A stretch of 64,000 nt of DNA from assembly GCA_037954235.1 (NCBI GenBank), contig JBBMOA010000002.1, forward strand, positions 14,738,509-14,802,508. Direction: 5' to 3'. This DNA is from Aulostomus chinensis (lineage: Eukaryota; Chordata; Actinopteri; Syngnathiformes; Aulostomidae). Positions 11,251-24,850 of this stretch are shown one piece after another; the first letter of the stretch is position 1; every line of letters starts with the position of its first letter. Made by a program: the position numbers and the translations under genes. Below the pieces are notes generated by a model. It made no database searches and was not told the DNA's origin. It saw only the letters and a list, made by a program, of their open reading frames with translations.

Positions 11251-12934
11251 GTTGGCGTTGAAGTAGTCACTGTTTATTTCCTCTCTGCTTGCTCCTCAGA
11301 GGCGGCGAATTTCGAAAGGTTATTCGTTTGTGTCAGGGGCGTGGCTTGTTGGCGTCAGCGCATCAACAGATCTCCGACTCTTTCAAATGACGTTGAATCT
11401 TACTAAACAACATGAAATTCTAAGGATTTGGTCTGTAAATGTATCTATGCACATTATTGTTGTATTTTAAACATTTTTAAAACGTTTTCATATTTTCTTT
11501 TAATACAAGAGGGACCGGATCTGCCCAAATAAGTACCGGAACACAGGGAGGCCAAAATTCAGAGGTACCGGCTCAAATTAACCCCTGGGTGCTCCCTTCT
11601 CCAACTTCGCAAAGGCGAACATAAAACATCGGATCTCTATTCATGATACATCATTCATGGTTGTGACTGGATTGAATTTTACTGAATTCGTGCCACTTCG
11701 TAGCCGACTCCTGACTCCGACGCTAGCAAGTCGGCCTGTGTACACAACACAAATGTAGACACTATTGATGTCGCTTTAGCATGAGTTCAAGTAAAACAAT
11801 ATGTCTGAAATGGACAGAAATGTTTTTGTCTCCCACAGTTTTCATTTCCAAATGTGTAAAAGGTTTTTGTTGGTGAAAACTTTCCCATTGCCAAGAAAAT
11901 CTATCCACCTAAGAGGTGTAGACAATCATCACATTGTTGAAACAGCAGGATTGTCTCACAGGTGCGCCTCAGTGGAGTGATTCTAAAGACACAGTTTGCA
12001 GTTCTAACATGTAATTAGGCAAAAGATTTTTATGATTTACATTTTTTAGTTCTTTGATGCTCGCCCATTAAAAAGGTGCAATATCAATTGGAAGATAACT
12101 TGTAATAAACATAGACATGGAGGAGGATGGGAAGCTTATATAACACATACATAATTCATCATATTTATGCAAAATTCATATTCCAGCACCACCTATAGCA
12201 GTGCATGCAGGACATGATTGACAAGGGCAAGCTGTGTCAACTTCCGTCATGTTAGCAATACCACACCAGACACCCCCCTTCCCCAATGTGTATTACAGCT
12301 TTAATTTATTGTTTTTGTCTGGACCCCAGGAAGTGTAGAGGCCAGTTTGTGGAAGCTAATAGAGATCCAAGCAAAGAATTAAATATATGTTCCATCTCAT
12401 TAACACAATGGAAAATAAATCATTAAATAAAATTCCTGGATCTACCTTCTGTTTGGATCGGCGCCAAAATTCGGTTGGTTCTTCCTTGGCCATTCTACAC
12501 CCTGCTGCCATGTTTCTTAGGTTTCTGCATAATCCTGCAAACAAACAAGCTGCACCAAATACAGAGCCTCCCTGGGGAAGTTACTATTACAAATATTTAT
12601 CAAAGTAAAAACTGGTATAGTTACAGAAAAAAAAAGAAGTTAATTGTGGAATTATTCCTCCTGAAATATGTTGTTCGTATATGTCAAAAACATTAGTTTG
12701 AGGTTACAGTAGCATCGACTATCATGATTTAAATGATGGAGAAGCTGTATGGCAGTGAAGTGAATCTGACTGCTTCAGAAGAGGCTTAAGTATGTGTGCA
12801 GTTGTAGATGTCGACATGCCAGAATCACACGTCTTTGCTGACCTTCCGCCGTCACATACATTATAATTAACATGAGATCAGTTATGACATGATGGAAGCT
12901 TTGAATTAAACATTTTGGACCAGAGGTTTTACGA

Positions 12935-12954
12935 GTGTGTGTGTGTGTGTGTGT

Positions 12955-13004
<50 letters not shown>
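12935..13004 (+). repeat. Compound (GT)n(CT)n microsatellite
   Basis: GT run 12935-12958, switching directly to CT at 12959-13004 with one CTGT interruption. It also falls within a chance open frame. Confidence 0.97.
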
Positions 13005-13227
13005 ACGGTGGCTCCAGACAAGTTCAGGGGAGGATCCATGAGTGGGAGACTGCTAGATACTAAAGGATATTATGACAGCCTAAAGATGTGGGTAAGTGAT
13101 ACTGTTGTTTAGGGATTTCAAAAAAAAATCCTACTTTTCAAGAATTCCTCAGGACAGATTGTTTCCATGTACGTTGGACTCTTTAGGGATCTCTACATTG
13201 AATATTTGACTACGGAATCAAATAACA

Positions 13228-13601
13228 GGGGGCACGGTGGTGCAGTGGTCAGCACTGTCACCTCACAGCAAGAAGGTTCCAGGTTCCAGTCCCGGCTCCA
13301 TCACAGGATCTTTCTGTGTGGAGTCTCCATGTTCTCCCTGTTCCTGTGTGGGTTCTCTCTGGTACTCCAGCTTCCTCCCACAGTCCAAAGACATCAAGAG
13401 GGGACGAGGCTGATTGATACTCTAAATTGACTGTAGGTGTGACTGTGAGTGTGAATGGTTGTCTGTCTCTATGTGTTGGCCCTGTGATGGACTGGTGACC
13501 TGTCCAGGGTGAACCCCGCCTCTCACCTGAAGGCTGCTGGGATAGGCTCCAGCCCCCCAGGACCCTGAACAGGATAAGCGGAAGAAAATGGATGGATGGA
13601 T
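13228..13601 (+). mobile_element. V-SINE-type SINE, copy C, with intact target duplication
   Basis: Full-length copy: the head GGGCACGGTGGTGCAGTGG is at the 5' end, with a B-box-like GGTTCCAGTCCC, the V-domain and a (TGGA)n tail. An exact 14-bp direct repeat, GGAATCAAATAACA, lies at 13214-13227 and 13602-13615. It is the best-preserved SINE in the window. Confidence 0.95.
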
Positions 13602-16202
13602 GGAATCAAATAACATAGGCATGACAGGCAGTGCCAGATAATGTAAGTATCAGCAGATATCGATAATTTTCTAAACATATGAATACCTCGGTTGTCCTGG
13701 TTGTGAATAAGTTTCCTCATCATTTGTTGCCATAAAAAATCTCATTCATGGGCTTTAACAAATATTTTTTAAAATTTCAATTTCAGAAATGTCCATATCC
13801 TGTTAACTTGTCTTTATACAAAATATCAACATCAGGATATATCGGCTATTGGCCAAATCGATTGTTAATTTCTGCAAAAAAAAAGAAGCTTTGTCTAAAG
13901 GAGTGCCCGCTGTCCTGGACTCGTCTGGAATACAACAGTAGATGTGCAGTAATGAATTAGAGATTAGCCAGATCATATCAACACACTTGCCCGCAGCTGG
14001 CCTTGAACAGAGACAGTCTTTGCTTTGCAAAAGAGGTCTGTCATTGTTCCACAGCCGGGTCAGTATTATAGGATGTAAATCTGAATTTGAATTAAAAAAG
14101 AATCATTCTGGGTGGGAATAAGTTTGCCTGGGCAGGGTGCCCAGGTACAACCTATGCATAGGAAACACGGATCTGGCGCACACACGTTGTTTGGGTAGTT
14201 TCCAAGGTACCTCAGTTTACACCAACTCATTCCTCACACCTTCCCTCTGCTGCTGTGAAAGCCACGACCAAGTTTATTCAAACACAAATAGAGCTTTGGA
14301 GCAGTGATGCTGGCAGTGCAGCACAGCAGTTACTGGCACTGATGGTCGTTTCAAAAACTGCTCTGATTGTAGAGTAACTATGTTATCGTCAACCTACTCA
14401 TTATCCAATAAGATCATAATAAGCAACCCTGAAATTCCCAGAAGGAGAATGTAATCAACGCTGTTTTATAACAACTTAATTTACACAAGTGCAACAAACA
14501 TATACAAACAGCGATATAAGGACACGTTGTGTCATGTACCTTTTTTACAGCAATTATCTGCAGGATTTTCACGGCCCAAGTGTGTTATCTAGTTTGCTTA
14601 ATGCTGCATCTCCTGTGTCCACTCACTCTTTTGTCCGTGCTGGAGTTCATAACTGTAGTGGGTCTTGCTGACCGGGTCACAAGCTGAAATAAGGCTGCCG
14701 ACAATTATGACTGTAGAGGGGGAAACTACTTTGTCAAAAGAAATGCATGTGTGTCATTTTGTCACTGATAGTTTTTTTTCTCATCTTGACAAATCTTTTG
14801 GCTGTCTGATTCCACAAAGAGGCAAAAGCATCAGTCATCGGACCTTCTTATGAAGGCTTTTCAGCACTGGAACATTAGGTCGCACTTACATCCGGCCGTC
14901 TGTACACAAGCACACCAGAATGAGGGAACAGATCATTTTGCCTTTAATCGGGCAGCCGAGGTGGTAGAACAGCATCTCTCTATGTTACAGAACATCTGAA
15001 TGTTATATAAATTCCCAACACTGGTGGCTTTATGCCAGCATTTGCTTCAGGATAAACAAATAAAACATCCCAATAATTGTTACTGTGACCCACAGAGCTC
15101 ACAGATGCGTGTGATGGGCCTAGACCAAAGCCCATAGTATTACTGAGCATTAGACTTAAAGCAATGATTTTTATACAATATTGATCAATTCAACACTATC
15201 AACAAAAATATTGACACTTAGAATCCCCTTTATCTGATCACTAAACTGGACCTCTGCAAGGCTGCTGATGCAGTGTGAAAGCTGTGTGGAAGACAGAGAT
15301 CAGAGCAGAGATGTTTAGTCGCTCAATATTGCAGCAGACCAGTCAGCCACAACATGAATCCAAGTGCAAACATTTCTGTAGTTTGAAATTTGTCTTTTTC
15401 AACAACAATCTAATTTCATGGTGTGTTGTGTTTATTCTCACAAGATGTTTGACCTCTTGGAAAAATTCAAATTTCATTTGTGGCACAAAGATCCAAAACA
15501 GACCCAGACAGAGAGTCGCAGAGTTAAGCCTCCTATACATGGAAAATCACAGTTGGGGCACTGGGGTGTGATTTGTTGGAAAAGCACTTTATTTATAAGG
15601 GGATTTGTGCTGATCTGCACTCAAACACAAACAATGGAGGCAGTATTATCCAATCACAAACTTTGGAGCAATAATGTTTTTGTTTTGTTTTTTAATTACA
15701 GCATTGGGACCCTCAGATGCACACACAATTAAGTGAAAATGGCTGGACTTCACAAGATGTGCAATACTTCATCATTGTTCATGCTTACATCCATGAAACA
15801 TTAACAGTCACAGGGGCGGGAGGTGACCATGACTGGCCCCTAAAGCTAAATGCATGAGATGAGTGATGTCAGAGAATAAAAACAACAACAAAAACCCCTA
15901 CATGAACCAACAAACAACGCGCTAACCCGTGGGCCGCCTGTTGTAATTCTGATAATACGGATCACATAATCCATCATGCAGGGCTGTAGCTGTGAGACCT
16001 TGTTTGTGTTTTCTATGTCCTGTTGTTTGTTAAAACCAGTGTATAAAACAATAAATAAAGCCAGAAGTGACCATTGCAGTGTGAGGATGAGAGAGGAATG
16101 TTTTCAATACTGCTGTCAATCAGGGTCGTTTCTATGACCTCTTTACGCTGCGTAGAAACTGTCATCAGCATAGGTTATTACATTGTGATTGGGTAGTTCA
16201 AA

Positions 16203-16203
<1 letters not shown>

Positions 16204-16259
<56 letters not shown>
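16204..16259 (+). repeat. (AC)n microsatellite
   Basis: Uninterrupted AC run of 28 units. Confidence 0.98.
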
Positions 16260-16263
<4 letters not shown>

Positions 16264-19035
16264 TGAAAATGCTTCTCAGATCCATTAATGACTCAATTAC
16301 CTTTGCAATCTCTTATAAGTTTATCACTTAGGAATCCATGGACTTAAAAAATGACCCGAAATAATGAAATAATTCTTCTCACATGCATGCTAAAAATAAC
16401 CATACAAGCTTTTTAAATGAATTTTTCTTTTTCTTTTTCTTTTGCTATGTTTAGTGACACCTAGTCCAGATATGACACTGCCATGTCCTCCGGAGCAGAG
16501 ATGGAGTAATGCTGCTCAAGCCATCACACTGCAGCCAAAGTGCAGCCTCAACGAGCACATCAGCTCTTTGAAATGCAGAATCCATCCTGATTTTCTTTAT
16601 TTCACTTTTGTTTATCACATTCTCAACTTCATTCAGGCTAATGGCACTACCGATTGCCGTGGCAACCATCTGTACACTTAAGTCCCAGACATTTTGAGTT
16701 TATGTTCAAGTTATGCAAGAAAACTGCTTAATTTGATTTGTACAGAAGCAAACAAGCACTCTGAATTAAATGGCAAAATGCTGGCATCTACATAACGCTG
16801 CTATATGCAACAAGAAGGCAACAAGGTTTTATGATATGGAAAAGCAATGGTGCTTTTAAGGCAAAACAAAAGTGTTTTACTTTAGGAAAAATTAATGGTT
16901 TTAGGTTTAAAACAAAAAAAACAAAAACAAACAAACAATCTTTCAGGTTAATGAAACTGTATTTTTTCATTTCTGGGGACTTTGTTGTGATTGGAAATCT
17001 CCATCTCTTGAAATGTGGGGATTTCCCAACAGCTGCGAAACAAGCATATGCCCCTTTCCTTTTGTTTTACCTTACCTGAAATGATGCTCACCTCTAACTG
17101 TCCTCCATGGTGAAAGATGAGTCATGTCCTCAGAAAATATTGGGTATCTTTTTTCCATGAATAGGTTTTACGTGTCATTCTACTTTTCACCGCCCCAAAA
17201 CAAAGGGCTGGATCGCTTCTACAAGCAGGGTTCTGTGAGTGAAGCGTTTCGAGACTATCATAACTGTGGTTAAGTACTAAACCGCACAAACATTTACTTT
17301 GTGCATCTATTATGATGTCACAGGCTTTATGACCACATGGCTGGCTACTTGAGGACTTTCCCATCTTAACTTTCACCTGTTATTTAGGTACACTTGCAAT
17401 GACAACTGACACTTTTCTTGGAGAGTACAATTTCACTGTAGCAGCATGATGAAAATGCATAATTTCACCATCAAACAAGGTACTGGAAGCTACAGTAGTA
17501 AAAATGAGAAAGCGTAGGCTGGCATCAAGAGTGTTCGAACAGCAGGGGGAGACCACCTCTGACATGCTGTACAGTAGCTCCTCCACTGATACTCACTCTT
17601 GGCAGTGCTGATAGTCATATTTGCTGAAAAGCAGCCAGAAAATGAACCGCCACACCCGGCGTTCTATCCTCCATAGAAATACCACGACCAGCAAAGGCGT
17701 TTCATTCTGAGCTGGTTTAAACAGGCCTCCTGGCAGGGATGTCATGTCATTACCAATGCTGTGGCTCTGCGTTAAGTTTATTCTGCTAGTCATGTTCAGT
17801 TTTCTAAGTTTTTCATAAGTTACTTTGCAATAAAATCCCCCCCTGGCTTCAGCAGGACAACCCCCCCCCCCCAAAAAAAAAAAAACCTTTAGGTATCAAC
17901 TGAGAAAAGAACATAGCACAGAGATGTATCAACTGGCTGTTTCCTGTCCACCTGTTGTTTTTTTTTTGATAAACCCTTGAAAATAAGGGGCTCGAAACAC
18001 TGTCATGTTTGCACTAACTCATATAGCTCCTCTCCCTGGCTCAGCACCAACATTTCAACACAAATAAAGCGATGTAGTGAACTCTCATTCTGAGAAAGAT
18101 GGCCTCTGCTCTCTTTACACTGTCACACTGTAACACTGGCTTCAAAACTCCTGCCCCAAAACAAAAACCTTCTGGAACAACATATCACGTTCCTTGAGAA
18201 TATCTTCTGTTGTCATATCTGCTGTGTGAGTAACCCTAACCCAAACAATTGCTGAATATATATTGACAAACATATTTTTGCCAATTATACACAATGTTGC
18301 CAAGCACTTTAGAATCACTGGTGTTCGCTGCAACAGCACAGAGCTTATGGTCACACAGTGTTATAAAAGATAATCAGGAAGTTCTTCAAGGAAAAACACA
18401 CACCTGCCCAGGACAGCTCCAAACTGAGGATGCATTATTTAAAATAACTGCCTCTCTATGAGTCACCGTGTGAGACAGCTGAACAAGCAACAGCAATCAG
18501 CCTCTTATCAAGGTGAGGGAATAATTCCTGTCAGGAACACTTGTGTCATTTATTGTGGATCATTTAGCTGTGACAAAGTTGGCAGTGACAACACAAACAA
18601 GAGAGCCATATCAATGCTCTGATGATGATCAGAAATGCGCAGCAGAGACGAGACAGGTCCTCATTGTGCCTGTTTGCGATGCACTCTGCTTGATGGGCTC
18701 CTGCCTGAGCTGTGCGGTGGAAGCTTGCAACAGTATTGTCTGTATCATGTGTTTAGCAGACTAAGGATATGCAGACCAACTGGAGCAGACCTCTATTTGG
18801 CTACAGTTTGGATATTTACAGGTTGCATCCAAGGTATTACATCACAGCCTAAATATAGTATTGCCGTCACTTGAAAGAACAAGCTGCTTTTGGCCCTGAA
18901 ACAATTTCGAGCACTTTGATAGATTTGAGTCACGGTATTTTTATGGGGTGTTTTATAAGGGCAGGTATTGGTCAGTGTATGGCGCGGCTGAGGTGACCAC
19001 TTATCCTCGTGTAAGTTTGTGTGTTTTAACACACC

Positions 19036-19056
19036 GGGGGGGGGGGGGGGGGGGGG
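19036..19056 (+). repeat. 21-nt G tract
   Basis: Unbroken run of 21 G residues. It can in principle form G-quadruplex structures. Such runs are also prone to assembly length errors. Confidence 0.9.
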
Positions 19057-21282
19057 CGAGATGAAAACAACAAGCACAGAAATGTAAACGACACACCTGT
19101 GAATATTTCACTTGAAATCTGCTCACAAATTTGTGATACTATAACACCTGTTACATAAGAGATTTGTGTAAATTGCAAAAAAAAAGAAGATAGATTTAAT
19201 TTGATATCATGCAGCGATGATGATCTTGTCCTCCTCTGCCTCCTCAGACATCCAAAGACGATAAGAGGCAGGAGCAGACACATTTTAACTATCTGTGGGA
19301 CAGTTCGACTCCCTTCTGAGGATACCAGCACGACAACTCCTGGGATCCTTTTGAAGCAGAGCAGTGTTGTAACATGAACAATCAACGCTGTCATCATTGT
19401 TGCTATGGTGATGTTGTTCAGCACAACATGACTGGTCAACGCTTGTTGTGAAAGCAACATAAAAGGACAATTTTTCTGGAAAAAATATCCCTTTTTTCAA
19501 TTTATGCTATGTTTGACATATACTAAAATCATAACAAACAGACCTTTCCACCAAACCTGCAAAAGTAATTATCAATATGATACGTGAAGTGTATTTCAGA
19601 GAGTAGGAGGCACGCTGAGTGCTACACAACAGGGAAATACACAGGTTTACATTAGGGAAAGTAACACACCCACCAAGTCTAGACTCTTCATTAATTTTGA
19701 CAATGTATATATTTTGTGTAAATCCTTGTTACTGAGTCACTATAACTGAGTTAAATAAAATGTACATTCACGTACTTATTCATAATAGTATTACCTGAAA
19801 ATATATGAATATACTGATTATCTGTGTCACTGCTCTACACCTTCACTGCCTTGAACTTGATTCTGTGCAAGTGCTTCTCACAGTGAGGTGACAAGCTGAA
19901 GTAAACAATATGGACATGCACATTTGTGTGACTTAGCTGTATAAATCCTGTCATTACTGCACGGTTTGAAATCCACGCTCTGTGTTAGCCTCAATGCCAA
20001 GTTGTACCATATTGTCAGAACGCTGTAATCACGCCAGAAATTCCAGTTATTTACACATTTTTCATTCCACATCATTATGGAATACCATTTATTTAGAATA
20101 TTACTAAACTGAGGTCAACGCTCACTTTTGGATTTGATCATTTAGAGAAGAAACCAACATGAGCCGAGGGGATAGGACAGCAGTGAGTCCAAGGGAAAGA
20201 AAAGATGATTTGAAATGTATCGATAACTACACTTGATGTAAACTGTTTTTCAGAATAATGCTTTTCTACCTCAACAACATGTATTGCCTGAGAAACCTGT
20301 AGCATTCACACCCCTGCAGGCTTGTCCAGTGGTGCCATTTCCCGGTTCAGGGTTTAGGGTTTAGCTCTGATCACTGGCTCATTCATGTGCATGTTGTGGT
20401 TGTCGTCTTAATTGTTCATGTGTTAATCATACGTGCTTAATAATTAAATAAATTATATGATTGGGTGCAAGTCGTTAAATCAACTGCTTTCAAAGTTCAG
20501 CTTGTGTTGACTTTATCGGATCCTGTAGTTAAAAGCAGCAGCGTTACCAGTAAAACCAGCATGATGAAACACTGTAGTAGTACTACTGTACTACTCTACT
20601 ATTATGAGGTTACAGTTGAACTTTTGTTGTTTAGTTCCATCTGATTTTACAGGGAATTCTGCTGGACCACATGGTTTTAGAAGCAGTAAAAACAGCCAAT
20701 GCGCCAAGTGATTTAAATATGTAGGTCATATCGAGGCATCAGTCGATGTGATCAGTTAACAAGACCAAGAAGCTGCTTTAAAATGTCAAAGAGTCAGAGA
20801 ATTGAAGTGGTGACATATTTTTAGAGAAATGCTCAGATCTTTGGAGCTTGTAAGAGTCAAAAGTTAACTTGAAGTTAAAATTAAAACATGCTACACAGAA
20901 ACACCAAAACTAAAGATAAAGCACAGAGCCTTTTAACAAGCAGGGAAGAAGCCAACTAAAGAATTCTGGGCTACTCACTACTTGGCTGGAACAGAAACTT
21001 TTAAACTTATGCATCAGGAAAATCACTGAGGACACACAGGATCCTGTTTATGGATTATACATTTACAATTTAATAGCCTTGGTCTGTGAGATGTGTCTCC
21101 AAGAGCTCATGAACAGTCAGGTGAAGATCAGAGCGCCCATTAAGGTCACACAACACAAAGTCAACATCAGAGCACCGCTGATGTTCTCTGAGAACTTGCC
21201 TTGTGAGGTTGTACATTTCACAATTCTAATTTTAACCCTTGTTACAATATCTTTCTGTCAAAAGCCACAAAAAGAAGAAAAT

Positions 21283-21495
21283 TCTAAATTGACTGTAGGT
21301 GTGACTGTGAGTGTGAATGGTTGTCTGTCTCTATGTGTTGGTCCTTTGATGGACTGGTGACCTGTCCAGGGTGAACCCTGCCTCTCGTAGCCTCGCCCGT
21401 AGCCGCTGGGATAGGATCCAGCCCCCCACGACCCTTAATAGAAATACGGGGGAGACAATGGATAGATGGATGGATGGATGGATGGATGGATGGTA
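21283..21495 (+). mobile_element. 5'-truncated V-SINE, copy D
   Basis: Only the 3' half is present, from TCTAAATTGACTGTAGGTG to a tail of several TGGA units. The tRNA head and V-domain are missing, as expected for incomplete reverse transcription. No clear target duplication was found. Confidence 0.8.
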
Positions 21496-21633
21496 TTCAT
21501 TTAGAATAATTTTAGAAGGAGGTAGCCACCTGCTGGGTGATGCTAATTTTACTCTGATTTGAATGGTCAAGCTGATTTATTATTTTCTTGTTTACGTCAG
21601 AAAATCAATTAGTCTCCTCATGTTGTACAGCGC

Positions 21634-21730
21634 CCTGCTCCAGCACACCTGATTCAAACATGTGTCACCATCAAGTCCCGCACAAGCCCGATAACGAGAC
21701 TTTCATTTGGATCAAGTGTGTTGGAGCAGG
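21634..21730. mobile_element. Foldback MITE, copy 1
   Basis: Arms at 21634-21658 (CCTGCTCCAGCACACCTGAT...) and 21706-21730 (inverse, ...GTGTGTTGGAGCAGG) pair with few mismatches around a 47-nt loop. This short inverted-repeat sequence, with the CTGCTCCAACACACCTGATT arm, is a common dispersed element in teleost genomes as I remember it. Confidence 0.75.
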
Positions 21731-22655
21731 CATCTGATACTGTCCTTTGACAAATTTACGATGTCAATATTAAATAATGAGTTTTCTAGAGTTGTAGTGC
21801 ATTTTATTACAATTTTTGGTACAAGATGGCCATCATAGCAGAGAGCTTAGATATATATATATATGGAAAAAAAAAAATCAAAGTAAGAAAGAAATACAGG
21901 TCTTCAGTGTTAACCAAATCATAGTCTGTTTCAGGATGTCAGAGGCTGCCTGTCTGTTCCAGGTCTTGTATATAGTTAGCTTAAAACATGTCGCACAGTG
22001 GCTCCCCAGACCAAGATTGAGAAACAGCGATGTAATTCACTGCTCAGGAGCTTTATTATGTCTGTTTAATGGGGGAAATGCAATTCATTAGTCAACAGTT
22101 GTGGTTACATTTTGCTGATGGTGGTACGTATACACCATAGACTGTAACAGACGATGCGTTCCTCAATTAGTGAGGAGAAGAATCTCATTAGGAAACAATT
22201 ACAGTCACACATTCCTATGAATCCCTGCAGAGCGCTCTCACTTGTCCCAGGTTACAGAATAAAATCCGAGGATAAAAGTAAAATGCATGCCTCCGCACCT
22301 GTGATTCTTCTCCAGACGTCTCTGCCAGCTGCAGCCCATTAAAAGGCAGCAAGAGATGGTTATGTCTAAGTATCTATTATGGATAAAATAGCAAATGCAT
22401 CTTAGTGAAAAGCGCTTTGTTCAGCTTGTTGCCATTACGATGTGGACACGGATGAGTGGATGGAGGATTGACTGGGATATCTTGTGCCCTTTGGACAGAA
22501 ATGACATGATTGGACCTGCAGCACCAAGACTTAAAATGTTGCTCATGACTTCCTGTTTCTCACCTCCAAACTCATCAGTCTCAGCTATTGAAAACGTACA
22601 CAGCAAGGGATGTATGTATGACGTACACAAGTATTCTCAGCCTGGGTCGCGTCTC

Positions 22656-22731
22656 CCTGCTCCAACACACCAGAGGCTTCTGCGGAGCTAAATGACGACC
22701 TCATCATGTGATTCATATGTGCTGCAGCAGG
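22656..22731. mobile_element. Foldback MITE, decayed copy 2
   Basis: The left arm CCTGCTCCAACACAC (22656-22670) matches the MITE at 21.6 kb. The right arm at 22710-22731 (GATTCATATGTGCTGCAGCAGG) is a diverged inverse copy. The internal sequence (GAGGCTTCTGCGG) also resembles the family. Confidence 0.5.
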
Positions 22732-23015
22732 AAAATGAGCGGACGCAGCTCGTGACAGAGGTTAAATTCTAGACAATAGAATAATTCTGGTTCAGGGTCA
22801 TTGTTGAGGAGCCCCCTTCACTGAAGTGCAACACACCTTTCCACTTCACTTTGCTTCTTTCACAGTAGCGTCCAGATCCAACATCAGAATTAACTTTTCA
22901 ATTATAGAATACATTTATAGCCCTCTTCTCTGAGTCTGTTTAAGACCCGTGATTAAATGTGATATTTTTACATGAAACAGAGGATGCAGTGATGACTGTC
23001 ATGTCATTTTTTTCC

Positions 23016-23375
<360 letters not shown>

Positions 23376-23528
23376 TCAAAGGTGTTATTGTTTAAGTATA
23401 TTATGCCTGAGCTGAAAGCCTCTGGAAATCTCCTGAGACATCAGAGTCTCAGCCATTTTTTTTCAACCCTGCCTCCAGAACCATCTCTCCTCCACCACAC
23501 TCTGCTAGCCCCCACCGGACCACCCCCT

Positions 23529-23543
23529 CCCCCCCCCCCCCCC
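23529..23543 (+). repeat. 15-nt C tract
   Basis: Unbroken C run preceded by ACCCCCT, about 150 bp after the TCTA array. Confidence 0.9.
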
Positions 23544-24269
23544 GTCCAAAAAAACCCCAAAACAAACCTTGTGTGTCTGCTGTGTTTTTGTCTCCTGTTG
23601 AGTGTTGAGACTTTGAGGTCTATAGAAGCACTGTATAAGGCTCATTATTATGACCGATTATCAATGATATGTACATGTTTAAACTCCATAAATAATAATA
23701 ATAATTCAAACTTAATATAACAAACTAATACAAATAAAATGAATTTAAGTACAACATGCTTCGTTAATTTCTCCATTTTTATTTGATTTAATTAATTAAA
23801 GTCACCAGACCCTCATCTACGAAACTTCTGTCTTCCAATAAAAGCACACCAAACCCTCTCCCCAACTTTCACTCTTGTATTCTGCACACTGTTCTGTTTC
23901 TTCCCCGAGCTGCTTCCTCTTCTCCACAGGGTCCTGAGGGGCCCATTGTGTCCTAAAGCTATGGTGAATTCCCTGGCTGAAGCTTCCTTGCACCACCAAC
24001 CTATTTTAATAAATTGTAAAATGCATCCTGTTGTTGATGTGGTCTTTGTGAGTTAGTGGACACTGTGAATAAGTCTTGCACTTGATTTTTTGATTGATAA
24101 ACACTGCATTTAAAACCGATGTAATGCAACTGCCTTGAATTTATTTGTGTGACTTGTTTTGATTGTCTTTTGGGTGGGGCTATACTTCTAGAACACTGTT
24201 GGAACGTTGTTACCTGCCTGCACTAAACACCTTTCACCAGCTGCAGATGGTGTACAGCTCACCTGCCAG

Positions 24270-24850
24270 ACTTTAAAGCGGAGTAAACAGATTTGAACAC
24301 ATCACCTCAGTTTTCGACTCTGCACACTGACTTCCAGCACACTTTACAATTGATTTTAAAGTTATCTTTATTACTTGCTAGGCAATACACTGTCTGACTT
24401 CTCACTATATCTCTGATCTTTTATCCCCGAATGACCCTGCTTGCACTTAGTGTCAGGGCCCTCTATCTGTTCCAGACTCTCGGCTGAAGACTAAGGGGGG
24501 ACAGACATATTTAAATAAGAGCCCCGAGGCTCTTGAACTCCCTGCCTGAGGAAATAAGGCAGGCTGAGTCAGTGCCTTCTTTAAATCTGTTTTGAAATTT
24601 ACTTTTAACACATCGCCTTCCCCTGATTCTGTTATTTTACAGCTTGAAAGAGTTAAAACCAAACTGCTAGAATCAGCTCCCCTTGGAACTTAGACTTCGC
24701 CCAAAGTTTTCAACAGCTTTTAATTAATCTGTTTTTAAAGTTCATGTTTCATACTTCTACTTGTCTGTGCTTTCATGTCTTTCGTTTGTATTTATTTCAT
24801 ATGTAGATCTCTACTTTTGTAATGCTGTATGAATGAATATGATTTTATTT
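24270..24850 (+). pseudogene. Relic of LINE reverse transcriptase C-terminus
   Basis: In broken + strand frames the sequence encodes pieces such as RAPRLLNSLPEEIRQAESVP followed by SFKSVLKF, the C-terminal signature of L2-like/Rex-type LINE proteins that usually follows HITPVL.SLHWLPV. Stops and frame changes occur throughout. Only the extreme 3' coding part remains, so it was 5'-truncated at insertion. Confidence 0.65.

Larger units (their letters stand above)
10520..11595. mobile_element. Non-autonomous hAT-type DNA transposon with 8-bp target duplications
   Basis: The element proper is 10528-11587 (1,060 bp). Its ends are CAGTGCTTAATTTG (10528-10541) and the reverse complement of CAGGGGTTAATTTG (11574-11587), a 14-bp inverted repeat with two mismatches. 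An exact 8-bp duplication, GGTGCTCC, flanks it at 10520-10527 and 11588-11595. CAG-type termini with 8-bp duplications are typical of hAT elements. GTACCGG-like motifs recur near both ends. There is no full transposase; a small reverse-strand open frame may be its remnant. Confidence 0.88.
13616..21282. other. Non-coding intergenic sequence
   Basis: No gene and, apart from the CA array and the G tract, no element whose ends could be fixed. The minus-strand frame at 19026-19460 has hydrophobic stretches but no family match and overlaps the G tract. Confidence 0.5.

Noticed and set aside
19026..19460. 144-codon minus-strand frame with hydrophobic stretches
   Set aside because: Ends in a proline run from the G tract and has no family resemblance; taken as chance.
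20344..20365. GGGTTTAGGGTTTAG, telomere-like repeat
   Set aside because: Only two imperfect units; not an interstitial telomere array.
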